Of a stretch of DNA of 64,000 bases, positions 46,198 to 56,597 are shown one piece after another. Below the pieces are notes generated by a model. The model was given only the letters and a program-made list of their open reading frames with translations, was not told the origin of the DNA and searched no databases. Made by a program: the position numbers and the translations under genes. Origin of the DNA: an uncultured Eubacteriales bacterium (GTDB lineage Bacteria; Bacillota; Clostridia; TANB77; UBA1234). Position 1 is the first letter of the stretch. Each line of letters opens with the position of its first letter. The stretch is from assembly GCA_949283575.1 (NCBI GenBank), contig CASDSU010000035.1, positions 19,211 to 83,210 of the forward strand, in the 5' to 3' direction.

Positions 46198-48153
46198 ATG
46201 TTTAAACTACACTCAAAATTTGAGCCTACTGGTGACCAACCACAGGCCATAGATTATTTAGTTAAAGGAATAAAAGAGGGTAAAAAGTATCAAACGTTGC
46301 TTGGTGTTACCGGTTCTGGTAAGACTTTTACAATGGCAAATATTATACAAAAGGTGCAAAAACCAACACTTATATTGGCACATAACAAAACATTAGCAGG
46401 TCAATTATATAGTGAGTTCAAAGAGTTCTTCCCAGAGAACGCAGTTGAATACTTTGTATCATACTACGACTATTACCAGCCGGAAGCTTATATGCCGCAA
46501 ACAGATACTTATATAGAGAAAGATTCTGCGGTTAATGAAGAAATTGATAAACTTCGTCACTCTGCTACGGCGGCTCTTTTTGAGAGAAAAGATGTTATTA
46601 TAGTTGCGAGTGTTTCGTGCATATATGGACTTGGAGATCCAGACGATTATAGCGGTCTTACTATATCACTTCGTCCGGGCATGAACATAGAGCGTGATGA
46701 TTTGCTAAGAGCTTTAGTGGATCGCCAATATGATAGAAATGAAATTGACTTCAAGCGCGGAAAGTTTAGAGTTCGCGGAGATACAGTTGAAATTTATCCA
46801 TCAAATGAAAATGAAAAAGCAATTCGCGTTGAATTTTTTGGAGATGAAATTGATAAAATATCTGAAATACATCCGTTAACGGGTCATAAGATTGCGACAA
46901 GAGACCATGTTTTGATATTCCCAAATTCGCATTATGCTACTTCAAAAGAGAAAATGAAGAGGGCTGTTGTAACAATAGAACAGGAACTTGAAGAACGTAT
47001 AAAAGAATTTAAAGAACAAGATAAATTAGTTGAAGCTCAAAGGATAGAGCAAAGAACAAACTTTGATATAGAAATGATGCTTGAAACAGGCTTTTGTCAA
47101 GGAATTGAAAATTATTCAAGACATATAAGTGGAAGAGCACCAGGCAGTGCACCATATACATTAATGGATTATTTTGATAAAGATTATTTGTTATTAATTG
47201 ATGAGTCTCATGCTACAGTTCCACAAGTTAGAGCGATGTATAATGGCGACCGTGCAAGAAAAGAAGCTTTAGTAAACTATGGATTCAGACTACCTTCTGC
47301 TTTTGATAATCGTCCATTAAAATTTGAGGAATGGGAAGAAAGAACGAATCAAGTTATTTTTGTTAGTGCTACGCCAGCTGATTATGAAAAAGAGCATGCG
47401 AAGGATAATGTTGTAGAGCAGATTATTAGACCTACAGGACTTCTAGATCCTAAAATAGAAGTTAAACCAGTAGAACATCAAGTAGATGATTTAATAGAAC
47501 AAATAAATGAGGTTACTGCAAAAGGCGAAAGAGTGCTAGTTACAACATTAACAAAGAAAATGGCCGAAGATTTAACTGCATATTTGAAAAACTTAAACAT
47601 AAAAGTAACATATATGCATTCAGACATTGATACGTTAGAAAGAATGAAGATTTTAAAGGAACTTCGAGAAGGAAAACATGATGTGTTAGTTGGAATAAAC
47701 TTACTTCGTGAAGGTTTGGATTTACCTGAAGTTTCGCTTGTTGCAATTTTAGATGCTGATAAAGAAGGATTTCTTCGTAGTGAACGTTCGCTAATTCAAA
47801 CAATAGGTCGTGCCGCAAGAAACTCAGAAGGAAGAGTAATAATGTATGCAGATGAACTTACAGAATCAATGGAAAAAGCAATAACAGAGACAAATAGAAG
47901 AAGAAAAATTCAAATGCAATATAACGAAGAACATGGAATAATTCCACAAACAATTAAGAAAACTATTCGTGATGATATTAAAGCGACTCATGTGGAAGAA
48001 GAGACTGCAAAATATGATATTAGCAAAGACAAGTCAATCGCAGATGTAATTGAAGAGCTAACAACACAAATGTTGAAACATGCTTCCAAAATGGAATTTG
48101 AAGAGGCTGCTAAGTTAAGAGATGAAATACAAGAATTAGAAAAAATGCTTTAA
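46198..48153 (+). CDS. uvrB: Excinuclease ABC subunit B
   Basis: A 651-residue damage-recognition helicase of nucleotide excision repair. Walker [12 protein letters not shown], the beta-hairpin region [37 protein letters not shown], helicase motifs [44 protein letters not shown] and the C-terminal UVR motif ([17 protein letters not shown]) are all present. The ATG at 46198 with AGGAG is chosen over upstream in-frame codons that start in cassette G. uvrA is not adjacent as it often is. A TATAAT lies 26 bases upstream. Confidence 0.96.
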   Translation: MFKLHSKFEPTGDQPQAIDYLVKGIKEGKKYQTLLGVTGSGKTFTMANIIQKVQKPTLILAHNKTLAGQLYSEFKEFFPENAVEYFVSYYDYYQPEAYMPQTDTYIEKDSAVNEEIDKLRHSATAALFERKDVIIVASVSCIYGLGDPDDYSGLTISLRPGMNIERDDLLRALVDRQYDRNEIDFKRGKFRVRGDTVEIYPSNENEKAIRVEFFGDEIDKISEIHPLTGHKIATRDHVLIFPNSHYATSKEKMKRAVVTIEQELEERIKEFKEQDKLVEAQRIEQRTNFDIEMMLETGFCQGIENYSRHISGRAPGSAPYTLMDYFDKDYLLLIDESHATVPQVRAMYNGDRARKEALVNYGFRLPSAFDNRPLKFEEWEERTNQVIFVSATPADYEKEHAKDNVVEQIIRPTGLLDPKIEVKPVEHQVDDLIEQINEVTAKGERVLVTTLTKKMAEDLTAYLKNLNIKVTYMHSDIDTLERMKILKELREGKHDVLVGINLLREGLDLPEVSLVAILDADKEGFLRSERSLIQTIGRAARNSEGRVIMYADELTESMEKAITETNRRRKIQMQYNEEHGIIPQTIKKTIRDDIKATHVEEETAKYDISKDKSIADVIEELTTQMLKHASKMEFEEAAKLRDEIQELEKML

Positions 48154-48633
48154 AAATGGCTTGTTCACTTTGTTAATAAAAGATATAATGTATAGGATGA
48201 ATATATAAAATACAAAAGAAAAAGAGAGAATAAAATGGCGCTAGTGGGTGAATTATTTTTACTTGCTGTAGGAATAATCTTATTAATAAAAGGTTCCGAT
48301 TTGTTTGTTGACGCAGGATCTGCAATAGGAAAAGTTTTAAAAATTAGTGAGATTTTGTTGGGAATAACGATTGTTGCATTAGGTACTAGTTTGCCGGAAT
48401 TTGTGGTAGCTATAACAAGTGCTCAAGGTAATAGTAATGAGATTGCGCTTGGAAATATACTTGGAACAAATATTTTTAACACATGTGTAATTTTATCGAT
48501 AATAGCACTTATAAGACCGGTTAAATTTAAGGCTCTGTTAGCCGTGTGTGTTGATAATAAAAAAGACATAAATAAATCCAAGTCACACTAAAATCGGGAC
48601 AGTTATATCTAATCTTGGTAAGAGGTGATAGAT

Positions 48634-49686
48634 ATGACTGAGACTATGCAAAATATCAGAAAATTATTGAAAGGCTTGTCAAGAGAAGATTTGGAACAAC
48701 TGAATTCGGAAATCACAGAAAGGCTGGAAGAATATGTTGGTCTACCAGATTTCTTTCACAAATGTATGGAGAAAAGATTTTCCGACGGGTTGGTTTGTCC
48801 TCATTGCGGCAAAAAACACATTGTAAGATTTGGAAAAGCAAGAGGAAAGCAACGATTTAGGTGCAAAGATTGTAATAGGACTTTTACCCCCTACACGAAA
48901 ACAGTTTTTGCAGATACAAAGCTACCCCTTTCTGTATGGTTAAAATATGCTGACTGTATGGGACAACAAATGACATTGAGAAAAACTGCTAAGGAATTGG
49001 GTATCTCTCTGAAAACATCATTTTATTTGCGACACAAGATTTTATCTGCTATCAAGTTCCATATTGGTGTAGACAATTTGGGCGGTGTAGTAGAAATGGA
49101 TGAAACTTTTTTTGCTGAGAGTTTTAAGGGCGACCATAAGAAAGGTAATCCAGACTGGAAGGCACCAAGGAATAGCGGTTTGTCAAGGAAAAGGGGCAAA
49201 CAAGTGGATTACAGAGGTATCAGCCACGAACAGGTGTGCATTTCAAGTGCTGTTGACAGAAACGGAGGAATAGTTCTTGTTCCTGCGGGCAATGGCAGAT
49301 TGACTACAAAGCAGTTGAGCGGTGTCTACAATGGAAAGATAGAGAAGTCTTCAACTATCTGCACCGATAGTCATAATGCCTATAAGTCTTTTGCAAAGAG
49401 CATACCCGCAGACCTTGTGCAAATAGAACGGGGAAAGCACAAAAATGGGGTTTATCATATCAATCATATCAATGCACTCCACAATAAACTGAAACTATGG
49501 ATGAAGAAAAGATATGGTGTTGCCACCAAGTACATAGGAAACTATATGTACTGGTTCAACTGGTCAGAGCGGAATAGTAATATTGGATGGAGAACACAGG
49601 GTAAAGCCTTGATTTATGATAGCATATCAAGTATGCTTGTCTTGACAAGGGTTGATATACGGAAAACCAAGCCGTTTGAAACTTAG
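48634..49686 (+). CDS. IS1595-family (ISXO2-like) transposase
   Basis: A 350-residue transposase. An N-terminal zinc ribbon (CPHCGKKHIVRFG... CKDCNRTF) precedes a helix-turn-helix-like part and the DDE-type catalytic domain: Asp156 in VEMDETFFAE, Asp245 in ICTDSHNAY and Asn280 in HINHINALHNKLK, where many relatives have Glu. The Asn variant is known in parts of this superfamily. The ATG at 48634 lies 8 bases after AGAGGTGA and is preferred to the GTG at 48625. The gene reads through without lesion. Confidence 0.92.
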   Translation: MTETMQNIRKLLKGLSREDLEQLNSEITERLEEYVGLPDFFHKCMEKRFSDGLVCPHCGKKHIVRFGKARGKQRFRCKDCNRTFTPYTKTVFADTKLPLSVWLKYADCMGQQMTLRKTAKELGISLKTSFYLRHKILSAIKFHIGVDNLGGVVEMDETFFAESFKGDHKKGNPDWKAPRNSGLSRKRGKQVDYRGISHEQVCISSAVDRNGGIVLVPAGNGRLTTKQLSGVYNGKIEKSSTICTDSHNAYKSFAKSIPADLVQIERGKHKNGVYHINHINALHNKLKLWMKKRYGVATKYIGNYMYWFNWSERNSNIGWRTQGKALIYDSISSMLVLTRVDIRKTKPFET

Positions 49687-49701
49687 AGGAGGGTCTTAAT
49701 T

Positions 49702-49917
49702 ATGAAATATAGAAATATTTGCCCAAAGTGCAATGGAACAGATATTATAAGAGTTGAAGGTAAAGCTGGGGCATATGGCACAGGAAATAACATTCAACTG
49801 GGATGGACAAACCTCTCAGCTATTTTAGTACACAGATATGTGTGCTGTGATTGTGGGTATTCTGAGGAATGGATTGACAAAGAGGATATCCCGACATTAA
49901 AGAAGAAATACAAGTAA
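49702..49917 (+). CDS. Zinc-ribbon passenger protein of the IS
   Basis: A 71-residue protein with two CxxC pairs (ICPKCNG and VCCDCGY) that should form one zinc ribbon, and a basic end. It starts 15 bases after the transposase stop with an AGGAGGG site and lies inside the inverted repeats, so it moves with the element. Function is unknown: accessory to transposition or a passenger are both possible. Confidence 0.75.
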   Translation: MKYRNICPKCNGTDIIRVEGKAGAYGTGNNIQLGWTNLSAILVHRYVCCDCGYSEEWIDKEDIPTLKKKYK

Positions 49918-50612
49918 GTAACAGATATATGGGAAAATACCTTAAATTGGTGGCAATTATACACATCAACACACAGGGCTAACAGAGCCAAATTTAAAAG
50001 AGATACAATACGAAAAGATATGCATATGTCAGTTGTTACAGCTCTTGTATTATGCTTTTTAATGGCAGATAAATTATTAACTGGTGCTGATGTTAATGTA
50101 ATAACTAGAGCAGATGGACTTATATTATTGGTGTTGCTTGCAATTTTTATGTATTATAGTTTGTTATGGTTATGCGGATTACTGGAAAGAGCGAAAAGAA
50201 AAAACTGGTGAGATAAAATTAAAACTAAAGGATATTGACTCTCTTACAATAAACATTATAAAGATGATTTTGGGTATAATATTAGTATTTTTAGGAGCTA
50301 AGCTTACACATCAATATCAGCTATAAAAAAAGGAAAGCATGATATAGCAGTCGGAAATCTAATTGGAAGCAATATGTTTAATATTTTGTTTGTATTAGGC
50401 TCGGCGGCAGTTATAAGTCCAATAACGCTTCAAATGGATACACTTATAATAGATGCGTTTACATTTTTAGCTGTAATGGTAATGTTGCTACTTCATACAA
50501 GGGCTGGAAAGGATAATATAATCTCGAAAGTAGATGGTGGTTCGCTACTTGCAATATATTTGACATATATTATTTATGTTGTAATAAGAGGTTAAAATAA
50601 AGGAGAAGTATT

Positions 50613-51173
50613 ATGAGTAAAAGAAAAATAATCAGTATTGCAGGAGATTTAAGTAGTGGAAAAACTACTGTTACAAAACTTATGCAAGAAACATTAGGTT
50701 ATGAAATATACAGAAACGGAGAGTACTTTAGAAAACTAGCTGCTGAAAAAGGGATGAGTGTTACAGAATTTAATATGTATGTAAAAGAACATCCTGAAAT
50801 AGATAGACAAATCGAGCAAAGCGCTAAAGAATATGCTGCTGAGCATGAAAACTTAATAATAGATGCAAGACTTGGGTGGTATGCAGTTCCAGAATCTTTC
50901 AAAATATATCTTAGAGTAGACATAAATGAAGCAGCCAAAAGAGCTTTTGGAGATCCAAATAGAAAGAAAACAGAAAACTTTGCTACGGTAGAAGAACAAA
51001 AAGAAGATATGATAAAAAGATTTAATTTAGAAAATGAACGTTACTTTAATTTGTACGGTGTACATAAAGAGGATATGGCAAATTATGATTTTGTGCTAGA
51101 CACAACAAATTTAACACCAGAACAAGTAAATCAAAAAATTGTAGAAGCATATAATAATTGGTTAGTAGAGTAG
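50613..51173 (+). CDS. Cytidylate kinase-like P-loop kinase
   Basis: A 186-residue kinase with a P-loop IAGDLSSGKTTVTKL (about 8-22), then DARLGWYAVPESFKIYLRVD containing a base-binding-type segment and a lid-like KRAFGDPNRKK. It resembles the AAA_33/cytidylate-kinase-like group of Clostridia, whose substrate is not established; CMP is a guess. AAAGGAG precedes the ATG. It follows the antiporter remnant by 17 bases. The window lacks gmk at its usual site beside rpoZ, but this protein does not show the guanylate kinase signature. Confidence 0.75.
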   Translation: MSKRKIISIAGDLSSGKTTVTKLMQETLGYEIYRNGEYFRKLAAEKGMSVTEFNMYVKEHPEIDRQIEQSAKEYAAEHENLIIDARLGWYAVPESFKIYLRVDINEAAKRAFGDPNRKKTENFATVEEQKEDMIKRFNLENERYFNLYGVHKEDMANYDFVLDTTNLTPEQVNQKIVEAYNNWLVE

Positions 51174-51179
51174 ATAATT

Positions 51180-51203
51180 GGGACGTCCTTTTTGGGACGT
51201 CCC
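51180..51203 (+). repeat. GGGACGTCC repeat hairpin
   Basis: Two copies of the self-complementary GGACGTCC separated by five T residues; it can form a hairpin and lies between the kinase gene and the HD-domain gene. Confidence 0.65.
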
Positions 51204-51270
51204 CCTTGTTGTATCATATAATTTGTGTTATACTTTTGGCGAACAGTGTCGGAAAATGGAGGTGATTTTA

Positions 51271-52323
51271 GTGGAATATTTAATAAATAGACAGGAAAAA
51301 GTAAAAGAGCTACATGCAATATATAGTTCAAATAAACCAATTCCAGATTTTATCACGAATTTGCTTGAAATTCCTGAAATATTGAGATTGAATGGTGTTG
51401 ATCAAAATTCAGGAGTTAATTATAGTGGTTTCAGGATGTTTAATTATAAGTATTCTACATTAGATCATTCTCTTGGTGTGGCATTAATATTAAATAATTT
51501 CATAACGAATAATCAGCAGATTGTTGCTGCGTTGCTACATGATTTAGCAACTCCGTCCTTTTTTAATAGTACCTATTATATAGAAGAGAAAAATTTTAAT
51601 CCTAAAGAAAATAAACTTACAGTCTACGATGCGATAGTTGGTTCAGATAAATTATTTGATTATTTTATGAAAAATAATTTACAGATAGATGAAATGTGCG
51701 ACTATACAAAATATCCATTAGGATACAATTATACTCCAAGGCTAAGTGCAACAAAACTTGAATATTTCTTGCATACAATGTACATGAGTGGAATGTGTGA
51801 AATAGAAAAAATAGAAGAAATATATAATAGTTTAATTGTAGTTCCAAATGAAGATGGGATGCCAGAATTTTGTTTTAACAATGAAGAGTGCGCAAAAAAC
51901 TTTTGTTTAATGTCGCTAGAGTGTGGAGGGATGTATCGTTCATATGAAGCAAAAGCAACTATGAAATTTATATCGGATACAATTGCTGCAATGGTTAGAA
52001 GAGAAGTTATATCACGTAAAGACTTATATACTTATAGTGATAAAGTGATAATGGAAATGGGTCTTAGTTGTAGTGATAAACGAATTAGTGATAGATGGCG
52101 ATATTTACCAGAACTTAGTAAAGTTTATATGAAATTTAATGAGGTAGAAAATAAAAGATGCAATAAGTTAGATTCAGACTTAAAGTATGTTAATCCACTT
52201 GTGAGACTAGAAAATGGTGAAATAAAAAGAGTTTCTAAGCATATATCAATTTGTAAGGAAAAAATTGATACGTTCTTGAATTCTGATACGGATTTGTATT
52301 TTTATATTGATTATGAAGATTAA
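51271..52323 (+). CDS. HD-domain phosphohydrolase-like protein
   Basis: A 350-residue protein starting at GTG, 5-6 bases after GGAGGTGA. An HD domain is visible: STLDHSLGVALIL (His66) and VAALLHDLATPSF (His90-Asp91), with KYPLGYNYTPRLSATKLEYFL further on. HD proteins hydrolyse phosphate esters of nucleotides such as dNTPs, ppGpp or cyclic dinucleotides. The C-terminal half is less conserved. It ends in a terminator. Substrate unknown. Confidence 0.72.
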   Translation: MEYLINRQEKVKELHAIYSSNKPIPDFITNLLEIPEILRLNGVDQNSGVNYSGFRMFNYKYSTLDHSLGVALILNNFITNNQQIVAALLHDLATPSFFNSTYYIEEKNFNPKENKLTVYDAIVGSDKLFDYFMKNNLQIDEMCDYTKYPLGYNYTPRLSATKLEYFLHTMYMSGMCEIEKIEEIYNSLIVVPNEDGMPEFCFNNEECAKNFCLMSLECGGMYRSYEAKATMKFISDTIAAMVRREVISRKDLYTYSDKVIMEMGLSCSDKRISDRWRYLPELSKVYMKFNEVENKRCNKLDSDLKYVNPLVRLENGEIKRVSKHISICKEKIDTFLNSDTDLYFYIDYED

Positions 52324-52327
52324 AAAG

Positions 52328-52360
52328 GAGCCCTCTCATAAGCTTGAGAAGGCTCTTTTT
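52328..52360 (+). terminator. Terminator of the HD-domain gene
   Basis: GAGCC-C-TCTCA (52328-52338) pairs with TGAGA-A-GGCTC (52345-52355), one internal mismatch, then five T residues. Confidence 0.88.
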
Positions 52361-52439
52361 AAATTGTATTGTATGCAATTTTCGCGCAGCTCAGAAAAGC
52401 AAATCGTAATAGATATACTTTACTGGCGCAACAGAAGAA

Positions 52440-52712
52440 TTACACGGGTTCCGCAGAAAAGAGAGCGGAATTGAATGTGGTTCCATGCCCGTTGATATAT
52501 GAGCAGTAGAAGAATCGGTAAGCATTGACATCCATACGCCGGAGCGTAATCTTGATGTCATCGTTGCGAAGAAGAACCTCGCGTTCGCCGATCCGCAGAT
52601 CGGTAGGGAAAGGAATACCGATTTCACTCAGTTCGTCAAGACAGAGCTGAACGACCTGTTCTTCAGTTTCCTTCCGGTTTTCTTCAAGGAACTGTACGTG
52701 CACCTTAGCCAT
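52440..52712 (-). CDS. Cassette H: unrecognised 90-residue protein
   Basis: No family recognised. A small soluble alpha/beta-looking protein (VHVQFLEENRKETEEQVVQLC, later LRIGEREVLLRNDDIKITLRR). GAAAGGTGG lies about 8 bases before the ATG. Arginine is CGG/CGC/CGT and leucine CTG/CTT, with higher G+C than its neighbours. It has a promoter of its own and lies between the HD-domain gene and the heat-shock operon, on the opposite strand to both. Confidence 0.7.
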   Translation of the reverse strand: MAKVHVQFLEENRKETEEQVVQLCLDELSEIGIPFPTDLRIGEREVLLRNDDIKITLRRMDVNAYRFFYCSYINGHGTTFNSALFSAEPV

Positions 52713-52762
52713 AAAAAACCACCTTTCTCCACATGTCGGAAAGTGAATGAGTTACATAACAA

Positions 52763-52791
52763 ATTTTATCATAAACACGGTTAAAGTGCAA
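52763..52791 (-). promoter_or_regulatory. Promoter of cassette H
   Basis: On the minus strand TTGCAC, 17 bp, TAAAAT, about 50 bases before the coding start. Confidence 0.65.
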
Positions 52792-52813
52792 CAAAAAATA
52801 TATAATTTTATTT

Positions 52814-52840
52814 TTAGCAATCTACCTTGACAAGTGCTAA
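52814..52840 (+). promoter_or_regulatory. CIRCE operator, upstream copy
   Basis: TTAGCAATC, 9 bases, AAGTGCTAA: matches the CIRCE consensus except two positions, and its centre and right arm overlap the -35 of the hrcA promoter. Confidence 0.65.
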
Positions 52841-52855
52841 ATGTAGTGATATTTT
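52827..52855 (+). promoter_or_regulatory. Heat-shock operon promoter
   Basis: TTGACA, 17 bp, TATTTT, lying between the centres of the two CIRCE operators. Confidence 0.75.
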
Positions 52856-52865
52856 AATTATGGTC

Positions 52866-52892
52866 TTAGCACTCGCAAATATTAAGTGCTAA
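52866..52892 (+). promoter_or_regulatory. CIRCE operator, downstream copy
   Basis: TTAGCACTC, 9 bases, AAGTGCTAA: one mismatch from consensus, located between the -10 and the hrcA start, the classical place for HrcA binding. Confidence 0.93.
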
Positions 52893-52908
52893 AAAGGAAG
52901 GTGAGAAA

Positions 52909-53964
52909 ATGCTTTTAGATGACCGAAAAAAACGTATTTTAGAAGCTGTTATCGAAGAATATAATGCTACTGCAGAACCGGTAGGCTCAACCAAAATTGC
53001 TAATGATTATAATCTTGGTTTTAGTTCTGCAACTATTCGAAATGAAATGGCTAATTTAGAAGAACTTGGTTTTTTGGAACAACCACATATATCAGCTGGT
53101 AGAATTCCGTCAAGTCAAGGATATAGGTTTTATATCGATTCAATAATGCAAGAAAAAAATTTATCACTTCAAGAAAAACAAATTATTGACGAAATATTAA
53201 AAGAAGATGTAATTAAATTAGAAACATTAATAAAAGATGCTTCTAATATTCTAGCTAAACTTACAAATTATGCCTCAATAGCAATTGGTCCTCAAATTAC
53301 AAATTGTAAAGTTGAAGAAATAAAGCTTGTAAAACTTGGTCAAGATAGATTGATGATAGTTATCTTGGCTGATAATGGAGTTATAAAAGAAAGCATAATA
53401 AAATATGACGGAACACTTCCAGAAGAAAATATAGAAATATTTAATACTTATTTAAATCACAGCTTAAAAGGAATGAACTTTGAAGAAATATATAACAATA
53501 TAAACGCATATGTTGAGAATGAATTATACAATATAAGTACAAATGTAATTCCTTTAGTAAATGAATTAAATAATTTGTTGGTTGATAAGAATGTAGAAGT
53601 TCATATGGAAGGTACAAAAAACTTATTAAGTTTACCTGAAATGAAACAAGAAAACACATTGAAAAAATTTTTAAATATAATAGAAACACAAGATGCATTG
53701 AAAGAACTTGTGAAAAATGGTTATGATGGCAACGTGAACGTATACATCGGACAAGAAAATGCGTTTGAAGATTTAAAAGACTTTACAATTATTACATATA
53801 AACAAAAAATAAACGACAAAGAGCTTGGTACAATTGGTTTGATTGGACCAAAAAGAATGGATTACAAGAAAGTAATTCCGGTGATTAAATATGTCGGAGA
53901 TGTATTACAAGAGAAAATGAAACAAGGAGGAAGTTTTGATGACGGAGAAAACAACGCAAAATAG
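52909..53964 (+). CDS. hrcA: Heat-inducible transcription repressor HrcA
   Basis: A 351-residue repressor that binds CIRCE and is kept active by GroEL. The N-terminal winged helix is clear (RKKRILEAVIEEYNATAEPVGSTKIANDYN, then SSATIRNEMANLEELGFLEQPHISAGRIPS), followed by the dimerisation/GAF-like domain and an end GTIGLIGPKRMDYKKVIPVIKYVGD. GAAGGTG precedes the ATG. It leads the heat-shock operon and two CIRCE sites precede it, so it is autoregulated. It overlaps grpE by 26 bases. Confidence 0.96.
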   Translation: MLLDDRKKRILEAVIEEYNATAEPVGSTKIANDYNLGFSSATIRNEMANLEELGFLEQPHISAGRIPSSQGYRFYIDSIMQEKNLSLQEKQIIDEILKEDVIKLETLIKDASNILAKLTNYASIAIGPQITNCKVEEIKLVKLGQDRLMIVILADNGVIKESIIKYDGTLPEENIEIFNTYLNHSLKGMNFEEIYNNINAYVENELYNISTNVIPLVNELNNLLVDKNVEVHMEGTKNLLSLPEMKQENTLKKFLNIIETQDALKELVKNGYDGNVNVYIGQENAFEDLKDFTIITYKQKINDKELGTIGLIGPKRMDYKKVIPVIKYVGDVLQEKMKQGGSFDDGENNAK

Positions 53965-54451
53965 TGAAGTACAGAATGAAGAAACTCAAGAAATTTCAAT
54001 TAAGAATTTGCAAGAAGAACTTGAAAAATTAAAAGGTGAAAATGAAAAATATTATGATCATCTACAAAGGACAGCTGCAGAATTCGATAACTACAAAAAG
54101 AGAGTGTCAAAAGAAAAAGAAAAAATATATAACCTAGCAGTTGGAGATGTAATGACAAAGTTTATATCAGTTCTAGATAATTTAGAAAAAGCAACACTTG
54201 CAGAATCTACAGATGAAAAACTAAAAGAAGGAGTGACTTTAATCCATAAACAGATGGCAGATTTATTCACAAGTCTAAATGTTGAACAAATTAAGACAGT
54301 GAAAGAAACGTTTAACCCAGAATTTCATGATGCGGTTATGCATATAGAGGATAAAGAATATGGCGAACAAGAAGTTATAGAAGAGCTTAGAAGTGGTTAT
54401 AAGATGGGAGATAGAGTACTACGTCACGCCATGGTTAAGGTTGCTAATTAA
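53939..54451 (+). CDS. grpE: Nucleotide exchange factor GrpE
   Basis: A 170-residue co-chaperone that releases ADP from DnaK. It has the long N-terminal coiled coil (IKNLQEELEKLKGENEKYYD), the conserved RTAAEFDNYKKRV and DNLEKA segments and the C-terminal beta domain (FNPEFHDAVMHIE, EELRSGYKMGDRVLRHAMVKVA). The ATG at 53939 lies 8 bases after AGGAGG inside the end of hrcA. Its stop overlaps the start of the ERIC-like palindrome that separates it from dnaK. Confidence 0.96.
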   Translation: MTEKTTQNSEVQNEETQEISIKNLQEELEKLKGENEKYYDHLQRTAAEFDNYKKRVSKEKEKIYNLAVGDVMTKFISVLDNLEKATLAESTDEKLKEGVTLIHKQMADLFTSLNVEQIKTVKETFNPEFHDAVMHIEDKEYGEQEVIEELRSGYKMGDRVLRHAMVKVAN

Positions 54452-54569
54452 CGTGAAATTCAGCATCTTGCGAAATATTTATTTGTCCTTAGTGCTCAAG
54501 CGTATAGCACATACGCTTCCGCGCTTACGGACTGCATAAAATTCCGCAATATACTAAATTTGACGTTAA
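54448..54569. repeat. ERIC-like imperfect palindrome, copy 2
   Basis: A 122-bp element between grpE and dnaK. Ends TTAACGT and ACGTTAA are complementary and continue into imperfect arms sharing TCAGCATCTTGCG and CGCAAT/TACTAA with copy 1 at 16972-17092; a central hairpin has CGTAT/ATACG arms. Confidence 0.8.
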
Positions 54570-54645
54570 TAGGAAAATATACAATGTAAATGTATACAAA
54601 AGAATAAATTTAATTTTAGAAAATTAAAAAAGATTTAGATATTAG

Positions 54646-56502
<1,857 letters not shown>

Positions 56503-56519
56503 TTATAAATTTTAAACTT

Positions 56520-56570
56520 AAAGGACGTCAAAGAATGAAACTAAATAGAGCTTCATACTTTGACGCCTTT
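56520..56570 (+). ncRNA. Intercistronic hairpin between dnaK and dnaJ
   Basis: 56520-56539 and 56552-56570 pair over about 18 positions with one bulge and one mismatch; the stem contains CGTCAAAG/CTTTGACG. No T-run follows, so it is more likely an mRNA processing or stability structure, or a partial terminator, than a full stop. Confidence 0.55.
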
Positions 56571-56597
56571 AGACATGTATAAAGGAGAAAAAACAAA

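Larger units (their letters stand above)
48531..49989 (+). mobile_element. Complete IS1595-family insertion sequence
   Basis: A 1459-bp element with 25-bp terminal inverted repeats (48531-48555 and 49965-49989) that begin GGCTCTGTTAGCC and differ at one position. It is flanked by an exact 8-bp target duplication AAATTTAA (48523-48530 and 49990-49997), the duplication size usual for this family. It encodes a transposase and a small zinc-ribbon passenger protein, both apparently intact, so it could be active. It sits in the antiporter gene. Confidence 0.95.
48235..50595 (+). pseudogene. Cation/calcium antiporter (CaCA, YrbG-like) split by an insertion sequence
   Basis: The N-terminal part (48235-48530) has the first alpha-repeat: GSDLFVDAGSAIGKVL, then GITIVALGTSLPEFVVAITSA and GNILGTNIFN. 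The IS element interrupts it at 48531. After the right copy of the target duplication the frame continues KRDTIRKDMHMSVVTALVL and shifts near 50170. Then GAKLT joins directly to TSISAIKKGKHDIAVGNLIGSNMFNILFVL, so about 30 residues, including most of the second GTSLPE motif, are deleted. The end is normal. Three different lesions mean the gene was probably already decaying or decayed after insertion. Family members exchange Na+ or H+ for Ca2+. Confidence 0.85.

Noticed and set aside
50613..51173. The P-loop kinase as the missing guanylate kinase
   Set aside because: It lacks the guanylate kinase signature and lid layout and resembles cytidylate-kinase-like proteins instead.
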